Shown here: piece by piece, positions 55,558-63,768 of the stretch
Layout: every line of letters begins with the position of its first letter
How positions within the stretch are numbered: position 1 is the stretch's first letter
Assembly (NCBI RefSeq): GCF_009650095.1
Contig: NZ_CP045915.1
Location: 1,426,001-1,490,000, forward strand
DNA length: 64,000 bases
Direction: 5' to 3'
DNA from: Gracilibacillus salitolerans
GTDB lineage: Bacteria; Bacillota; Bacilli; Bacillales; Amphibacillaceae
Position numbers and translations under genes: made by a program
The notes under the pieces: generated by a model
Told to the model about the DNA's origin: nothing
Databases searched by the model: none
The model's input: the letters and a program-made list of their open reading frames with translations, nothing else

Positions 55558-56607
55558 TTATAATTCGTCGAAACCGTTAGATGATGATACTTTCGTATAA
55601 GTACGGGACTTTTGCTCGAAAAAGTCTGATTTGGTTTCGTTCATCATTTCATCACTGAAGACATGAATCCATTCCATTGGGTTGTCACGTTCAGGATAAT
55701 AGTTGTCCAAGCCGATTTGGCGGAAACGTTTGTTAGCTAAATACTCTACATAGCCGTGGAATTCATCTAGATCAATTCCTTCAATATCTTTCAAAATGTA
55801 ATCTGCCCACTCTTTTTCTAACTGTACGGCCTTATCCACAGTTTGATAGGCATATTGGATATTCTCTTCCGTATTAAGCTCGGGGTTTTCTGTAAGCAGA
55901 ATCCGGACGAATTGTGATACGAAATAGGCGTGCTGCATTTCATCACGTTGAATATAACTGATCATTGTACTTGTTTTTAACATTTTTTGCTGGCGAGCCA
56001 AATGATAGAAGAAGGCGAATCCTGCATAAAAATAAATACCTTCTAAATTAATAGAGTTAATAGCCAATTCAAATAAGCGTTGTGGTGTCGGATTTTCACG
56101 GAACGCTTCATAGCTATCCAGAATCAATTGATTTCTCTTACGAACCATTGGATCTTCTTTGGCTTGATCAAAGCGCTCATTTTGTTCACGTAATGGTACA
56201 AGAGAGCTCAAAATATAAGAGTAGGATTCATTGTGTACCGCTTCTTGCTGTGAAATAACAGCGAATATTGCTTTGAAGCTGGAATCTGTTACATAATCCA
56301 TCACATGTGTCATCGTTGGTGTTTGCAGACTGTCAAGTGATGCAAGCTGTGTATTTATACGTAAGAAAACATCTTTTTCTGTTTCGGATAAGTTATCCCA
56401 TTGTTTGATGTCATCTTGCATATTGATTTCTTGTGCTTTCCAAAAGTTGGCCAGTAATGTCTGATATAAGTCATACATTTGTGGATATGCGATGTCATTC
56501 CAGTTTAATAGTCCGGAAGACTCACCGTTAATAATTCCAGTTGCTTTATTTGGGTAAGTAGGATTTAATAGTTTGATTTTTGATAAAGATTGATCGACTT
56601 GTGTCAT
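55558..56607 (-). CDS. nrdB: ribonucleotide reductase beta subunit
   Basis: 349 residues from ATG 56607 (GGGAGGACC upstream); 21 upstream codons are open without support. Class I ferritin-like subunit. Metal ligands are visible as EAVHNESY (Glu, His and the radical Tyr position), LEGIYFYAGF (Glu) and RDEMQHAYF (Glu, His). The tail NGFDEL is the R1-binding peptide. It makes the tyrosyl radical used by NrdA. A 270-base gap containing repeat A separates it from nrdA. Confidence 0.93.
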   Translation of the reverse strand: MTQVDQSLSKIKLLNPTYPNKATGIINGESSGLLNWNDIAYPQMYDLYQTLLANFWKAQEINMQDDIKQWDNLSETEKDVFLRINTQLASLDSLQTPTMTHVMDYVTDSSFKAIFAVISQQEAVHNESYSYILSSLVPLREQNERFDQAKEDPMVRKRNQLILDSYEAFRENPTPQRLFELAINSINLEGIYFYAGFAFFYHLARQQKMLKTSTMISYIQRDEMQHAYFVSQFVRILLTENPELNTEENIQYAYQTVDKAVQLEKEWADYILKDIEGIDLDEFHGYVEYLANKRFRQIGLDNYYPERDNPMEWIHVFSDEMMNETKSDFFEQKSRTYTKVSSSNGFDEL

Positions 56608-56701
56608 TTCCAGGTCCTCCCACATAGGATAAAAATATTGATGGTGGATACCGTAATTCTGCAACGGCATCCAGTAAATGGTTTATTTATCTTTTCTTGA
56701 A

Positions 56702-56880
56702 AGATAAGAAAGTATAAAATTCACGCATTTGTTGTCTAGCTCCGAGGCGCCCAGAAACTAGGCGACTTCACGAATCGTCCTACGATAAGTCAACATCGGC
56801 TCGCAAGCTCACCGTGATTCCTTTATCTCAGTTGATTCTGAAGTCGCTACGTTTCTAAGCGGGCGCACTATGCTTTTCTT
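56702..56880. repeat. repeat family A, copy 2, inside the nrd operon
   Basis: AGAAAGTATAAAATTC..., GTCTAGCTCCGAGGCGCCC, AAACTAGGCGACTTCA and its complement TGAAGTCGCTACGTTT, then GGGCGC. Nearly identical to copy 1 at 2560. It ends one base before the nrdA stop codon. The transcript from nrdA to nrdB would carry this large hairpin. Confidence 0.85.
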
Positions 56881-56881
56881 C

Positions 56882-59170
56882 TTAACTATGGCATGCTTCA
56901 CATTCTTCGATTTCCGTTTGGGAAGTACTTCGAACATAATAGGTTGTTTTTAAACGGTTTTCCCATGCTGCCATGTGTAAGTTTAATAATTCTTTCGCTT
57001 TAATATCATGACGTACATAGAAGTTAAAGCTGATTGCTTGATCAACGTGACGTTGTCTTTTGGCATTTTGTTTAATACTCCATACTTGATCGAGCTCGTG
57101 ACGTGCACGACGGTAATAGTTGTATGTTACATGATCTAGGTCTGGCGCCGTAACTTTAAATTTGAAGTTTTTCTTTTCTTCCGCAAATTCCACTGCATAT
57201 AATGGATCAATTCCATCAGTAGAGCCACCGATTTTTGCAGTAGAAGAGTTGGGAGCTACAGCCATTAACCAGCCGTTGCGAACACCATTTGCAGCCACTT
57301 CTTCGCGTAACTTGTTCCAGCGGTCTGAATGATAGTCTCTTCTGTCAAAATAGACACCGGTTTGCCATTCAGAGCCTTCAAATTCGGAGTAGGCACCTTT
57401 TTCTTTTGCTAATTCCATCGATGCTTTGATGGTGTAATAGGCAATATCTTCGTACACTTTATCTGCGTATTCGACAGCTTCTTCTGTTTCCCAATGTATG
57501 CTTTCTAGTGCAAGCAGGTGATGCCAACCGAAAGTACCGAGACCTACAGCACGATATTTTTTGTTTGTTACCTGTGCTTGGCCGACTGAAATAGTATTTA
57601 AATCAATAACATTGTCTAACATGCGAACTTGTATAGAAATTAATCGATCCAATACTTCTTCACGAACCGCGTTTGGTAAGTTAATGGATGATAAATTACA
57701 AACAACAAAATCACCAGGTTTACGAACAATGATAATATTACCTTCTTCATCTTGATATTCTTTAGAGATTGTTGTCGGTGACATGTTTTGTGCTATTTCC
57801 GTACATAAGTTACTGCAATAGATAGATGTTTTACCGATCCCTCGTTTATGTTTATTCGGGTTTTGACGATTGACTTCATCACGATAGAACATATATGGTG
57901 TTCCGGTTTCTAATTGAGCGATCATAATACGTGCCATAATATCCATCGCCCGATATGTTTTTCTAGGTAATAATGGATGATTTACTGCTTCCCAATACTT
58001 CTCTGTAAAATATTTGTTATCATTTTCATCATAAAAGTCTTCTAGACCAAGTGGATTGCCATTTTCGTCTTTCCAATCCATGATTTGTTTTACTTGATGT
58101 GGACAGAAAGTATGCCACTCACCAATACTTTTTCCTTGAGCATCTGTTTCTTGTAATTGTTCCATAAATAAATCCGGAATAGATACACCTGTAAAGATAT
58201 CGTGTGCTTTACGACGTTCATCACCATTATTTGTCTTTAGGTCTAAGAAACCGTTCATAATGTCTTTATGGAAAGCATCCAGATAGATCGCCACGGCACC
58301 TTGACGTTGACCTAATTGATCAACACTGACCGCTGTATCGTTCACTAAGCGAATCCACGGTACAACACCAGATGAATTGCCTTTGAATTTCTTAATATCT
58401 GATCCTAGCGCACGAACTTTACCATAATAAATACCGATTCCACCGCCATCTTTACTTAGACGTGCAATATCCCAGTTATTTAAATAAATGCCGTCTAATG
58501 AATCGTCTACGGTGTCGATAAAGCAGGAAGACAGCTGACCATAGCTTTTACCTGCATTGGATAGGGTAGGTGTTGCCACTGTCATATATAAGTTGCTTAA
58601 TGCCCAATAAGCTTCCTTCACTAATTCGATTCGTTTTTCAGGTGCTTCGTTTTGCATTAGTGTCATGGCAATAATCATAAATCGTTCTTGTGGCAACTCA
58701 AATAAGTTACGGTCATGATCTCTTGCTATATAACGATCTGCTAGTAGAAAAAGCCCTATGTAGTTGAAGAGTGAGTCTTTTTCTGGATCAATTGCTTGTT
58801 GTAGTTGATTAATCTCTTCTTTGCTATAATGAGTAAGGATGTCGGCACTGTAGATTCCTTTGTCTGTTAGTACCTTAATTAATTGATGTAAATCGCCGTA
58901 TTTTTGAGCGGGGTCATACCCTCGATTTTGTGCTGCTTCTTCGTATAATTGATTTAAATGGAAATGAGCCGCAACAAAAGTCCATTTTGGCTTATCCATA
59001 GAGATTCGGTTCAAGGAATAGAATAAAGCTTCTTGTGTCGTATCTTTGTCAGATTTTGCAGATTCTTCGATACGTTTTTGAATATCCTTCGTATCTAATC
59101 CATATTTTTCTTCTGCTTCTTGTAAAGCTTTTGTGACTGATTGTTTAATAGATTTAACTTCTGTTGTCAT
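56882..59170 (-). CDS. nrdA: ribonucleotide reductase alpha subunit
   Basis: 762 residues. Class I catalytic subunit: ATP-cone-like N-terminal region, PTLSNAGKSYGQLSSCF (active-site Cys), NLCTEI (radical Cys), KTSIYCSNLCTE, MLDNVIDLN, and the C-terminal redox pair CEAC in ECEACHS. It reduces ribonucleotides to deoxyribonucleotides. GGAGG precedes ATG 59170. Paired NrdR-like boxes lie upstream. The C-terminus abuts a family-A repeat, though the CEAC motif is intact. Confidence 0.94.
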   Translation of the reverse strand: MTTEVKSIKQSVTKALQEAEEKYGLDTKDIQKRIEESAKSDKDTTQEALFYSLNRISMDKPKWTFVAAHFHLNQLYEEAAQNRGYDPAQKYGDLHQLIKVLTDKGIYSADILTHYSKEEINQLQQAIDPEKDSLFNYIGLFLLADRYIARDHDRNLFELPQERFMIIAMTLMQNEAPEKRIELVKEAYWALSNLYMTVATPTLSNAGKSYGQLSSCFIDTVDDSLDGIYLNNWDIARLSKDGGGIGIYYGKVRALGSDIKKFKGNSSGVVPWIRLVNDTAVSVDQLGQRQGAVAIYLDAFHKDIMNGFLDLKTNNGDERRKAHDIFTGVSIPDLFMEQLQETDAQGKSIGEWHTFCPHQVKQIMDWKDENGNPLGLEDFYDENDNKYFTEKYWEAVNHPLLPRKTYRAMDIMARIMIAQLETGTPYMFYRDEVNRQNPNKHKRGIGKTSIYCSNLCTEIAQNMSPTTISKEYQDEEGNIIIVRKPGDFVVCNLSSINLPNAVREEVLDRLISIQVRMLDNVIDLNTISVGQAQVTNKKYRAVGLGTFGWHHLLALESIHWETEEAVEYADKVYEDIAYYTIKASMELAKEKGAYSEFEGSEWQTGVYFDRRDYHSDRWNKLREEVAANGVRNGWLMAVAPNSSTAKIGGSTDGIDPLYAVEFAEEKKNFKFKVTAPDLDHVTYNYYRRARHELDQVWSIKQNAKRQRHVDQAISFNFYVRHDIKAKELLNLHMAAWENRLKTTYYVRSTSQTEIEECEACHS

Positions 59171-59286
59171 GAAAAAACCTCCAAATACATAATAAAAGCG
59201 CTCATGATGGAGCGATTAAATGCTGATATAGATATGTAATAAACTAAACCGCGAAAAATCAAGTTTCCACAGTGTTGATGCTGTGA

Positions 59287-59335
59287 ATACAATATATTGA
59301 TGTTTTTTACTTGGTGATTGTCTATATATTGTATT
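59287..59335 (-). promoter_or_regulatory. paired NrdR-like boxes upstream of nrdA
   Basis: Two copies of the AT-rich core ATATATTG, at 59292-59299 (in ACAATATATTGAT) and 59324-59331 (in CTATATATTGTAT). They are exactly 32 bp apart (three helical turns), the spacing typical of NrdR operators. They are about 120-160 bp before the nrdA start. nrdR itself is not in the window. Confidence 0.65.
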
Positions 59336-59547
59336 TTATCTCATAAGCTGATTTTTGACAACCAAAAAATTTGTGTAAAATTTATTGAAATCTATTAAAA
59401 CTATCAAAGAAAAGTTGATACAGAGAGGTCTACTATATATGATTGGGACCTAAGTAGCAAATTTTATAAACTATACTTTTTATAAAAAATAGTAAAAAAT
59501 GGTATAATAAAAATAATATCGAAAAATGACAAAAAAAGGGATCGAAG

Positions 59548-59595
59548 ATGCTGACCATGATGGATATTTTAAGTGATAAAAAAGCATTTGCTTAA
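59548..59595 (+). CDS. possible 15-codon leader ORF before csaA
   Basis: ATG-initiated peptide MLTMMDILSDKKAFA behind AAAAAAAGGG, ending 41 bases before csaA. The ribosome site is fair and the context (AT-rich, just before csaA) suits a leader peptide. There is no attenuator hairpin visible and chance is a real alternative. The rest of 59171-59547 holds the divergent promoters and the NrdR-like boxes. Confidence 0.3.
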   Translation: MLTMMDILSDKKAFA

Positions 59596-59636
59596 ATAGA
59601 AAAGTGGATCAAAACTAATAACTGAGGTGATGATAA

Positions 59637-59966
59637 ATGGCTACTTTTGATGATTTTACAAAGTTAGATTTACGAATTGGGACAGTGATAGAAGCAGAAG
59701 ATTTTAAAGAAGCGAGGAAACCAGCGATTAAGTTGAAAATTGACTTTGGTGAGATTGGTGTAAAACAATCCTCAGCACAAATTACAAAGAGGTATAATCC
59801 AGAGCAGTTGATCGGCAGACAAGTGGCTGCAGTAGTTAATTTTCCTCCGTTAAGAATTGCCGGCTTTAAATCAGAGGTGTTGGTACTAGGTGGAGTAACA
59901 GGGGTAGATGATGTGGTCTTAATAAGACCAGATGAGAAAGTGGAAAACGGCAGCAAAATATCATAG
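59637..59966 (+). CDS. csaA: tRNA-binding chaperone CsaA
   Basis: 109 residues, single OB-fold as in the C-terminal domain of methionyl-tRNA synthetase. FDDFTKLDLRIGTVIEAEDF, KQSSAQITKRYNPEQLIGRQVAAVVNFPP and SEVLVLGGV are hallmarks. Known CsaA acts as a secretion-related chaperone that binds SecA and preproteins and has tRNA-binding ability. TGAGGTGAT precedes ATG 59637. Followed closely by a small membrane gene. Confidence 0.93.
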   Translation: MATFDDFTKLDLRIGTVIEAEDFKEARKPAIKLKIDFGEIGVKQSSAQITKRYNPEQLIGRQVAAVVNFPPLRIAGFKSEVLVLGGVTGVDDVVLIRPDEKVENGSKIS

Positions 59967-60003
59967 GAGAAAGCGTTTCAATATTTGGAGAGGAGCGATA
60001 AAA

Positions 60004-60186
60004 TTGAACAAAAAGTGGAGTGCTTCACAAGTATTGTTTATGACTTGTTTTGTAGTACTTGTGCTAGCTATTTTTGAGTTTGCTGTTCCTGAATTTAATT
60101 GGAAATCAATAGTCTTTATCATTTTGTGTGGAGTATCTGCCTATGTAGGTGGTAGGTTATCGTTCGTTGCTATAAAAAATGATTAA
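60004..60186 (+). CDS. small two-helix membrane protein
   Basis: 60 residues from TTG 60004, seven bases after GAGAGGAGCG. N-terminal Lys/Trp then a helix (about 9-27), a short loop and a second helix (about 33-55), ending KND. 37 bases after csaA, so probably co-transcribed. Unrecognised family. Confidence 0.65.
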   Translation: MNKKWSASQVLFMTCFVVLVLAIFEFAVPEFNWKSIVFIILCGVSAYVGGRLSFVAIKND

Positions 60187-60199
60187 TACATAATAAGAC

Positions 60200-60527
60200 G
60201 AGGCTGGGAAAAAAGTAATTTGATAAAAGTGAAATCCGAACGATGTTTCAAATTCTACGAACATAATTTGTTATCATTCGGATTTTTCAATTGCATAAAA
60301 GAAGGAAAATGTTCACTAACTTTTGCGGTTATATTGAAAAGTTGTGACTGCTAAGCAACCGCTCTCGCTGCCGTATCGATTGTTAAAGCATATTATTCAT
60401 TTCAAAATTACCACTTTGCTCAATAGTTATACATCATCAGTTACTGCGCATAATCTTCCTTTTCTTCATGTTTATTTATTACAACATTCGTGTTTGAAGT
60501 GGAAAATAATTGATATGTCCCAGCCTC
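60200..60527. repeat. repeat family C, copy 2, with 21-T tract
   Basis: Ends GAGGCTGGGA (60200-60209) and TGTCCCAGCCTC (60516-60527) pair, with inner AAATCCGAAC / ATTCGGATTT near the left. The content differs from the copy at 50663 and lacks the B core. The right end is followed by a run of 21 T at 60528-60548. No gene here. 60549-60659 holds the promoter region of the next gene. Confidence 0.7.
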
Positions 60528-60659
60528 TTTTTTTTTTTTTTTTTTTTTGTTGATAATATTGCTTTAAATAATATATAATTAACGTAATGTAAAATATATA
60601 TTGCAAAAAGTTAATTATTGTGTATAATAAAGGTATAATATTAAATGGGAGGAACAGTG

Positions 60660-61172
60660 ATGAACTTTTTCAAAAATAAAATCCAAGATGAACGTGTCAT
60701 TAATGAGCAAAACAAGATTTATCGAGAAATTTATCTGTTAATCTATATCGTTTGTTTAGTTTCGGTAGTGTACAAATTTTTTGTTTATGGTTTTGAAATG
60801 GAACATGTGGCAACCGAAATGGCTATATTTGTCGTGGCAGGGATTTATTATGGTGTCCGTGCATCGCAAAAAGGGCTATTTTCTGCTGAAGTCGAGATAC
60901 ACGACAATAAAAGCAAATGGAGCTATCAGACTAAAACCATTACTATAGGGGTTGTAGTAGGACTTTTACTGGCACTATTTTTTGGTATCAATAGTGCATA
61001 CAGTTACGCAGATAGTCAATTAGAAGCAATTAAATATTTCTTCATTACGTTTGTAGCGTCCATTATGTTTTATATTCCTTTTCTTGTTCTAGTATTGGCT
61101 GTAAGTTATTCTTCTGCGAAAAAACAAAGTGATAAGGCAGTGGAAAAACAGTTAGAGGATGACGAATCATGA
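60660..61172 (+). CDS. DUF6773-type membrane protein
   Basis: 170 residues from ATG 60660, behind GGGAGGAACAGTG; a GGAGG-overlapping ATG at 60645 is unlikely. Four helices in two pairs (about 25-45, 55-75; 100-120, 130-155) and a charged tail. N-terminal [21 protein letters not shown] and helix order are what I associate with DUF6773. It overlaps the XRE regulator by ATGA, a common pairing in Firmicutes. Function unknown. Confidence 0.8.
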   Translation: MNFFKNKIQDERVINEQNKIYREIYLLIYIVCLVSVVYKFFVYGFEMEHVATEMAIFVVAGIYYGVRASQKGLFSAEVEIHDNKSKWSYQTKTITIGVVVGLLLALFFGINSAYSYADSQLEAIKYFFITFVASIMFYIPFLVLVLAVSYSSAKKQSDKAVEKQLEDDES

Positions 61173-61369
61173 AAAATCTCAAGCTGAAAGTGGCAAGAGT
61201 GGAACATGATTTATCACAGGCTGAATTAGCAGAAAAAGTGGGTGTTACCAGGCAAACGATTGGCTTAATTGAGCAAGGAAAATATAATCCGAGCCTTCAG
61301 CTGTGTATTTCGATTTGTAAAACATTAAATAAAACGCTAGATGAATTATTTTGGCAAAAAGAAGACTAA
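61169..61369 (+). CDS. small XRE-family regulator
   Basis: 66 residues. Whole protein is a Cro/C1 helix-turn-helix: [40 protein letters not shown]. The sequence is that of YozG/YvaO-like small regulators. Overlaps the DUF6773-type gene by four bases. Its likely target is this operon. Not typical of a toxin-antitoxin pair, since the partner is a multi-helix membrane protein. Confidence 0.9.
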   Translation: MKNLKLKVARVEHDLSQAELAEKVGVTRQTIGLIEQGKYNPSLQLCISICKTLNKTLDELFWQKED

Positions 61370-61395
61370 GTGCCTGACGCACTTAGTCTTGATTT
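61360..61395 (+). terminator. Rho-independent terminator
   Basis: A 12-bp stem AAGACTAAGTGC / GCACTTAGTCTT (about 61361-61390) with a T-rich tail; it overlaps the XRE stop codon. Confidence 0.9.
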
Positions 61396-61423
61396 TAAGT
61401 AAAGAAGGAATAATCAGCAGAGA

Positions 61424-61576
61424 TGTCTAGCTTCGAACGCCCAGCGACTAGTGTGACTTCCCTCACCTGCGTACGATAAGTCAATATCAATTCGCTTTCA
61501 GCTCATCGTATTTCCTTTATCTCCTACGGTTCGGTCCAGTCCATACGTCGCTAAACGGGCGTTCTACGCTTTTCTT
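61424..61576. repeat. repeat family A, copy 3, overlapping an exporter gene
   Basis: GTCTAGCTTCGAACGCCC, then GTACGATAAGTCAATATC, CCTTTATCTC and CGTCGCTAAACGGGCGTTCTACGCTTTTCTTA, diverged from copies 1 and 2. The last 60 bases of the element carry the minus-strand end of the ABC exporter gene (stop at 61517-61519). Confidence 0.75.
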
Positions 61577-63289
61577 ATCTTCATATTGAATCTTATGCAA
61601 TCGTGCGAAAACTCCGTTTTTTGCTAATAGCTCCTGGTAACTGCCTTCTTCGGCGATGCCATCATTTGTTACGACTACTACACGATCAGCATCTTTGATC
61701 GTCGCTAATCGGTGTGCAATTACCAACGTCGTGCGGTTTTCCGCAAGCTGATCCAGTGATTGCTGTATCATTCGTTCTGTTTCAGTGTCTAAGGCGGACG
61801 TTGCTTCATCTAATATTAATATGGGTGGATTTTTTAAGAATGTGCGAGCAATTGCCAATCGTTGCTTTTGCCCACCTGATAGTTTTAAGCCACGTTCACC
61901 GATTTGGGTATCATACCCATCTGGTAAATCAGCAATAACCTGATCCAGATGTGCTTTTTTCGCAGCATCGATAATCTCTTCATCTGTGGCCTCTTGATTG
62001 CCATAGGCGATATTTTCCCTAACAGTTCCGGTAAAAAGAAAGACATCCTGCTGTACAATACCGATTTGAGAGCGTAATGACTTTTTCGTCATTTTACGAA
62101 TATCGATTCCATCTATCGTAATAGAACCATCAATGACATCATAAAACCTTGGTATCAAGGAGCAAATGGTCGTTTTCCCTGCACCAGAAGGACCGACAAA
62201 TGCGACCGTTTCTCCAGGATGGATCTGTAAATTAATATTTTCTAATACTTGTTGGTGACCATCATAGGAAAAGTCGACCTGATTAAGTCGAATATCCCCT
62301 GTCAGCTTGTCGACGGCAACCGCATTGGGATGATCCGTAATTTCCGGTTCTTTCGCCAATATTTCTTGGAAGCGGCGGAATCCAGCCATTCCTTTTGGAT
62401 ACAATTCCAATAATGCACTGATTTTATCTATCGGTTTTATTAAAACATTGGTATAAAGTACAAAGCTGACTAATTCCCCATAGCTTAAGTTGCCATTAAA
62501 GCTTAACCATGCCCCGACAATAAGGACAATTATGGTAAGGAAGCGAGTCATCATATAAATGCTTGAATGTGTTCCAGCCATGACTTTGTAGGCTTTAATT
62601 TTTGCTTTGCGGAACAGGCCGTTATCTTGATTGAATCGATTTAATTCAAAATCCTCATTTGTAAAAGATTGAACGACTCTTACTCCGGATACAGCATCTT
62701 CGACACGGGCATTAACTCCAGCTATATTGTGGTACATTTGGTGCCATGCTTTATTCATAGCGATATTACAGTAAGTTACTAGAGCAACTAACAGTGGTAC
62801 CATCACTAGCGCAATCAGGGCAAGTGTCGGGTTGATGGTGAACATTATCCAAAATGCTCCGGTAAAGGTCATAATCGCAATGAAAAAGTCTTCTGGTCCA
62901 TGGTGTGCCAACTCACCGATATCAAATAAGTCGTTAGTGATACGACTCATAATATGACCAGTTTTCGTATTATCAAAGAAACGAAATGACTGGCGCTGTA
63001 CGTGTGTAAATAATTGCTCACGCATATCTGTTTCAATATTAATCCCCAGTTTGTGTCCTAAGTAACTAACAACATATTGCAAGAAGGTACTGAGCAGATA
63101 GACAGCAAATAATAAGATACTGACTGAGACAATTAGATCCCAATCACGTCCAGGTAATAATTCATCTATTAACCACTGCACGGCAATTGGAAAGGCGAGT
63201 TCTAAGATCGCAACAACCACAGCGCTGGAAAAGTCAATGATAAACAGTCGCTTATGTGGTTTATAATAAGAAAAAAACTGCTTTAACAT
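61517..63289 (-). CDS. ABC exporter, fused membrane and ATPase domains
   Basis: 590 residues. Six-helix type-1 exporter domain (about 1-310; FFDNTKTGHIMSRITNDL, MVPLLVALVTY) followed by the ATPase. Walker A GPSGAGKTT, Q-loop VQQDVFLF, signature LSGGQKQR, Walker B ILILDEATSALD, H-loop VIAHRLATI. It should work as a dimer, exporting lipids or drugs; there is no partner half-transporter. AAAGGAGTATC precedes ATG 63289. The last 19-21 residues (from about KKSVERP to NRRR) are read from a family-A repeat. Confidence 0.9.
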   Translation of the reverse strand: MLKQFFSYYKPHKRLFIIDFSSAVVVAILELAFPIAVQWLIDELLPGRDWDLIVSVSILLFAVYLLSTFLQYVVSYLGHKLGINIETDMREQLFTHVQRQSFRFFDNTKTGHIMSRITNDLFDIGELAHHGPEDFFIAIMTFTGAFWIMFTINPTLALIALVMVPLLVALVTYCNIAMNKAWHQMYHNIAGVNARVEDAVSGVRVVQSFTNEDFELNRFNQDNGLFRKAKIKAYKVMAGTHSSIYMMTRFLTIIVLIVGAWLSFNGNLSYGELVSFVLYTNVLIKPIDKISALLELYPKGMAGFRRFQEILAKEPEITDHPNAVAVDKLTGDIRLNQVDFSYDGHQQVLENINLQIHPGETVAFVGPSGAGKTTICSLIPRFYDVIDGSITIDGIDIRKMTKKSLRSQIGIVQQDVFLFTGTVRENIAYGNQEATDEEIIDAAKKAHLDQVIADLPDGYDTQIGERGLKLSGGQKQRLAIARTFLKNPPILILDEATSALDTETERMIQQSLDQLAENRTTLVIAHRLATIKDADRVVVVTNDGIAEEGSYQELLAKNGVFARLHKIQYEDKKSVERPFSDVWTGPNRRR

Positions 63290-63374
63290 GTTAGTGATAC
63301 TCCTTTATTGTTATTGACTAACATATTATAGCAGAATTCTTTCCAACAGTGGGGGTTTTACCCCCTGCTGATGG

Positions 63375-63674
63375 TTAGCGCCGTGATAAAAAGTTTTTTC
63401 TGATACCTGATCTGCCTCCCTCAGTATAATGTTGTGGTATACGCTGTGTTTTTTCTAATTCTAATTGATATTGATACCATGCAGCTTGAAAGACTTGTTG
63501 TAAAATCCACAATCCAAATAAGGCTTGTATTACCAATGCCCCTAAAAACCACTCTGTCGGAAGAAAGCTTGTAACGACTATAGCGAATACAATTTGCAAC
63601 AATAGTAGACCCCAATGCATCAACAATACAATCAAGCTTCCTGTCAAAATAGCGATGATAAGAAACGACTCCAT
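63375..63674 (-). CDS. small membrane protein, unrecognised
   Basis: About 99 residues from ATG 63674 (GGAAAGGAATGAG upstream); ATG 63698 is an alternative with no ribosome site. Three helices, then a basic soluble tail rich in Tyr/Gln/Arg. It lies on the same strand as the ABC exporter, 86 bases before its start, so co-transcription is possible. Unknown family. Confidence 0.6.
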   Translation of the reverse strand: MESFLIIAILTGSLIVLLMHWGLLLLQIVFAIVVTSFLPTEWFLGALVIQALFGLWILQQVFQAAWYQYQLELEKTQRIPQHYTEGGRSGIRKNFLSRR

Positions 63675-63768
63675 AAAATTTTTCTCATTCCTTTCCATAA
63701 TTGTGATATAAATCAACGTTTCTACACGTTCGTTCCGCTACTATAGTAAATAAGAAGGTGGAGGAACG

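Noticed and set aside
60660..61369. Toxin-antitoxin system
   Set aside because: The partner of the XRE protein is a 170-residue four-helix membrane protein without toxin features.
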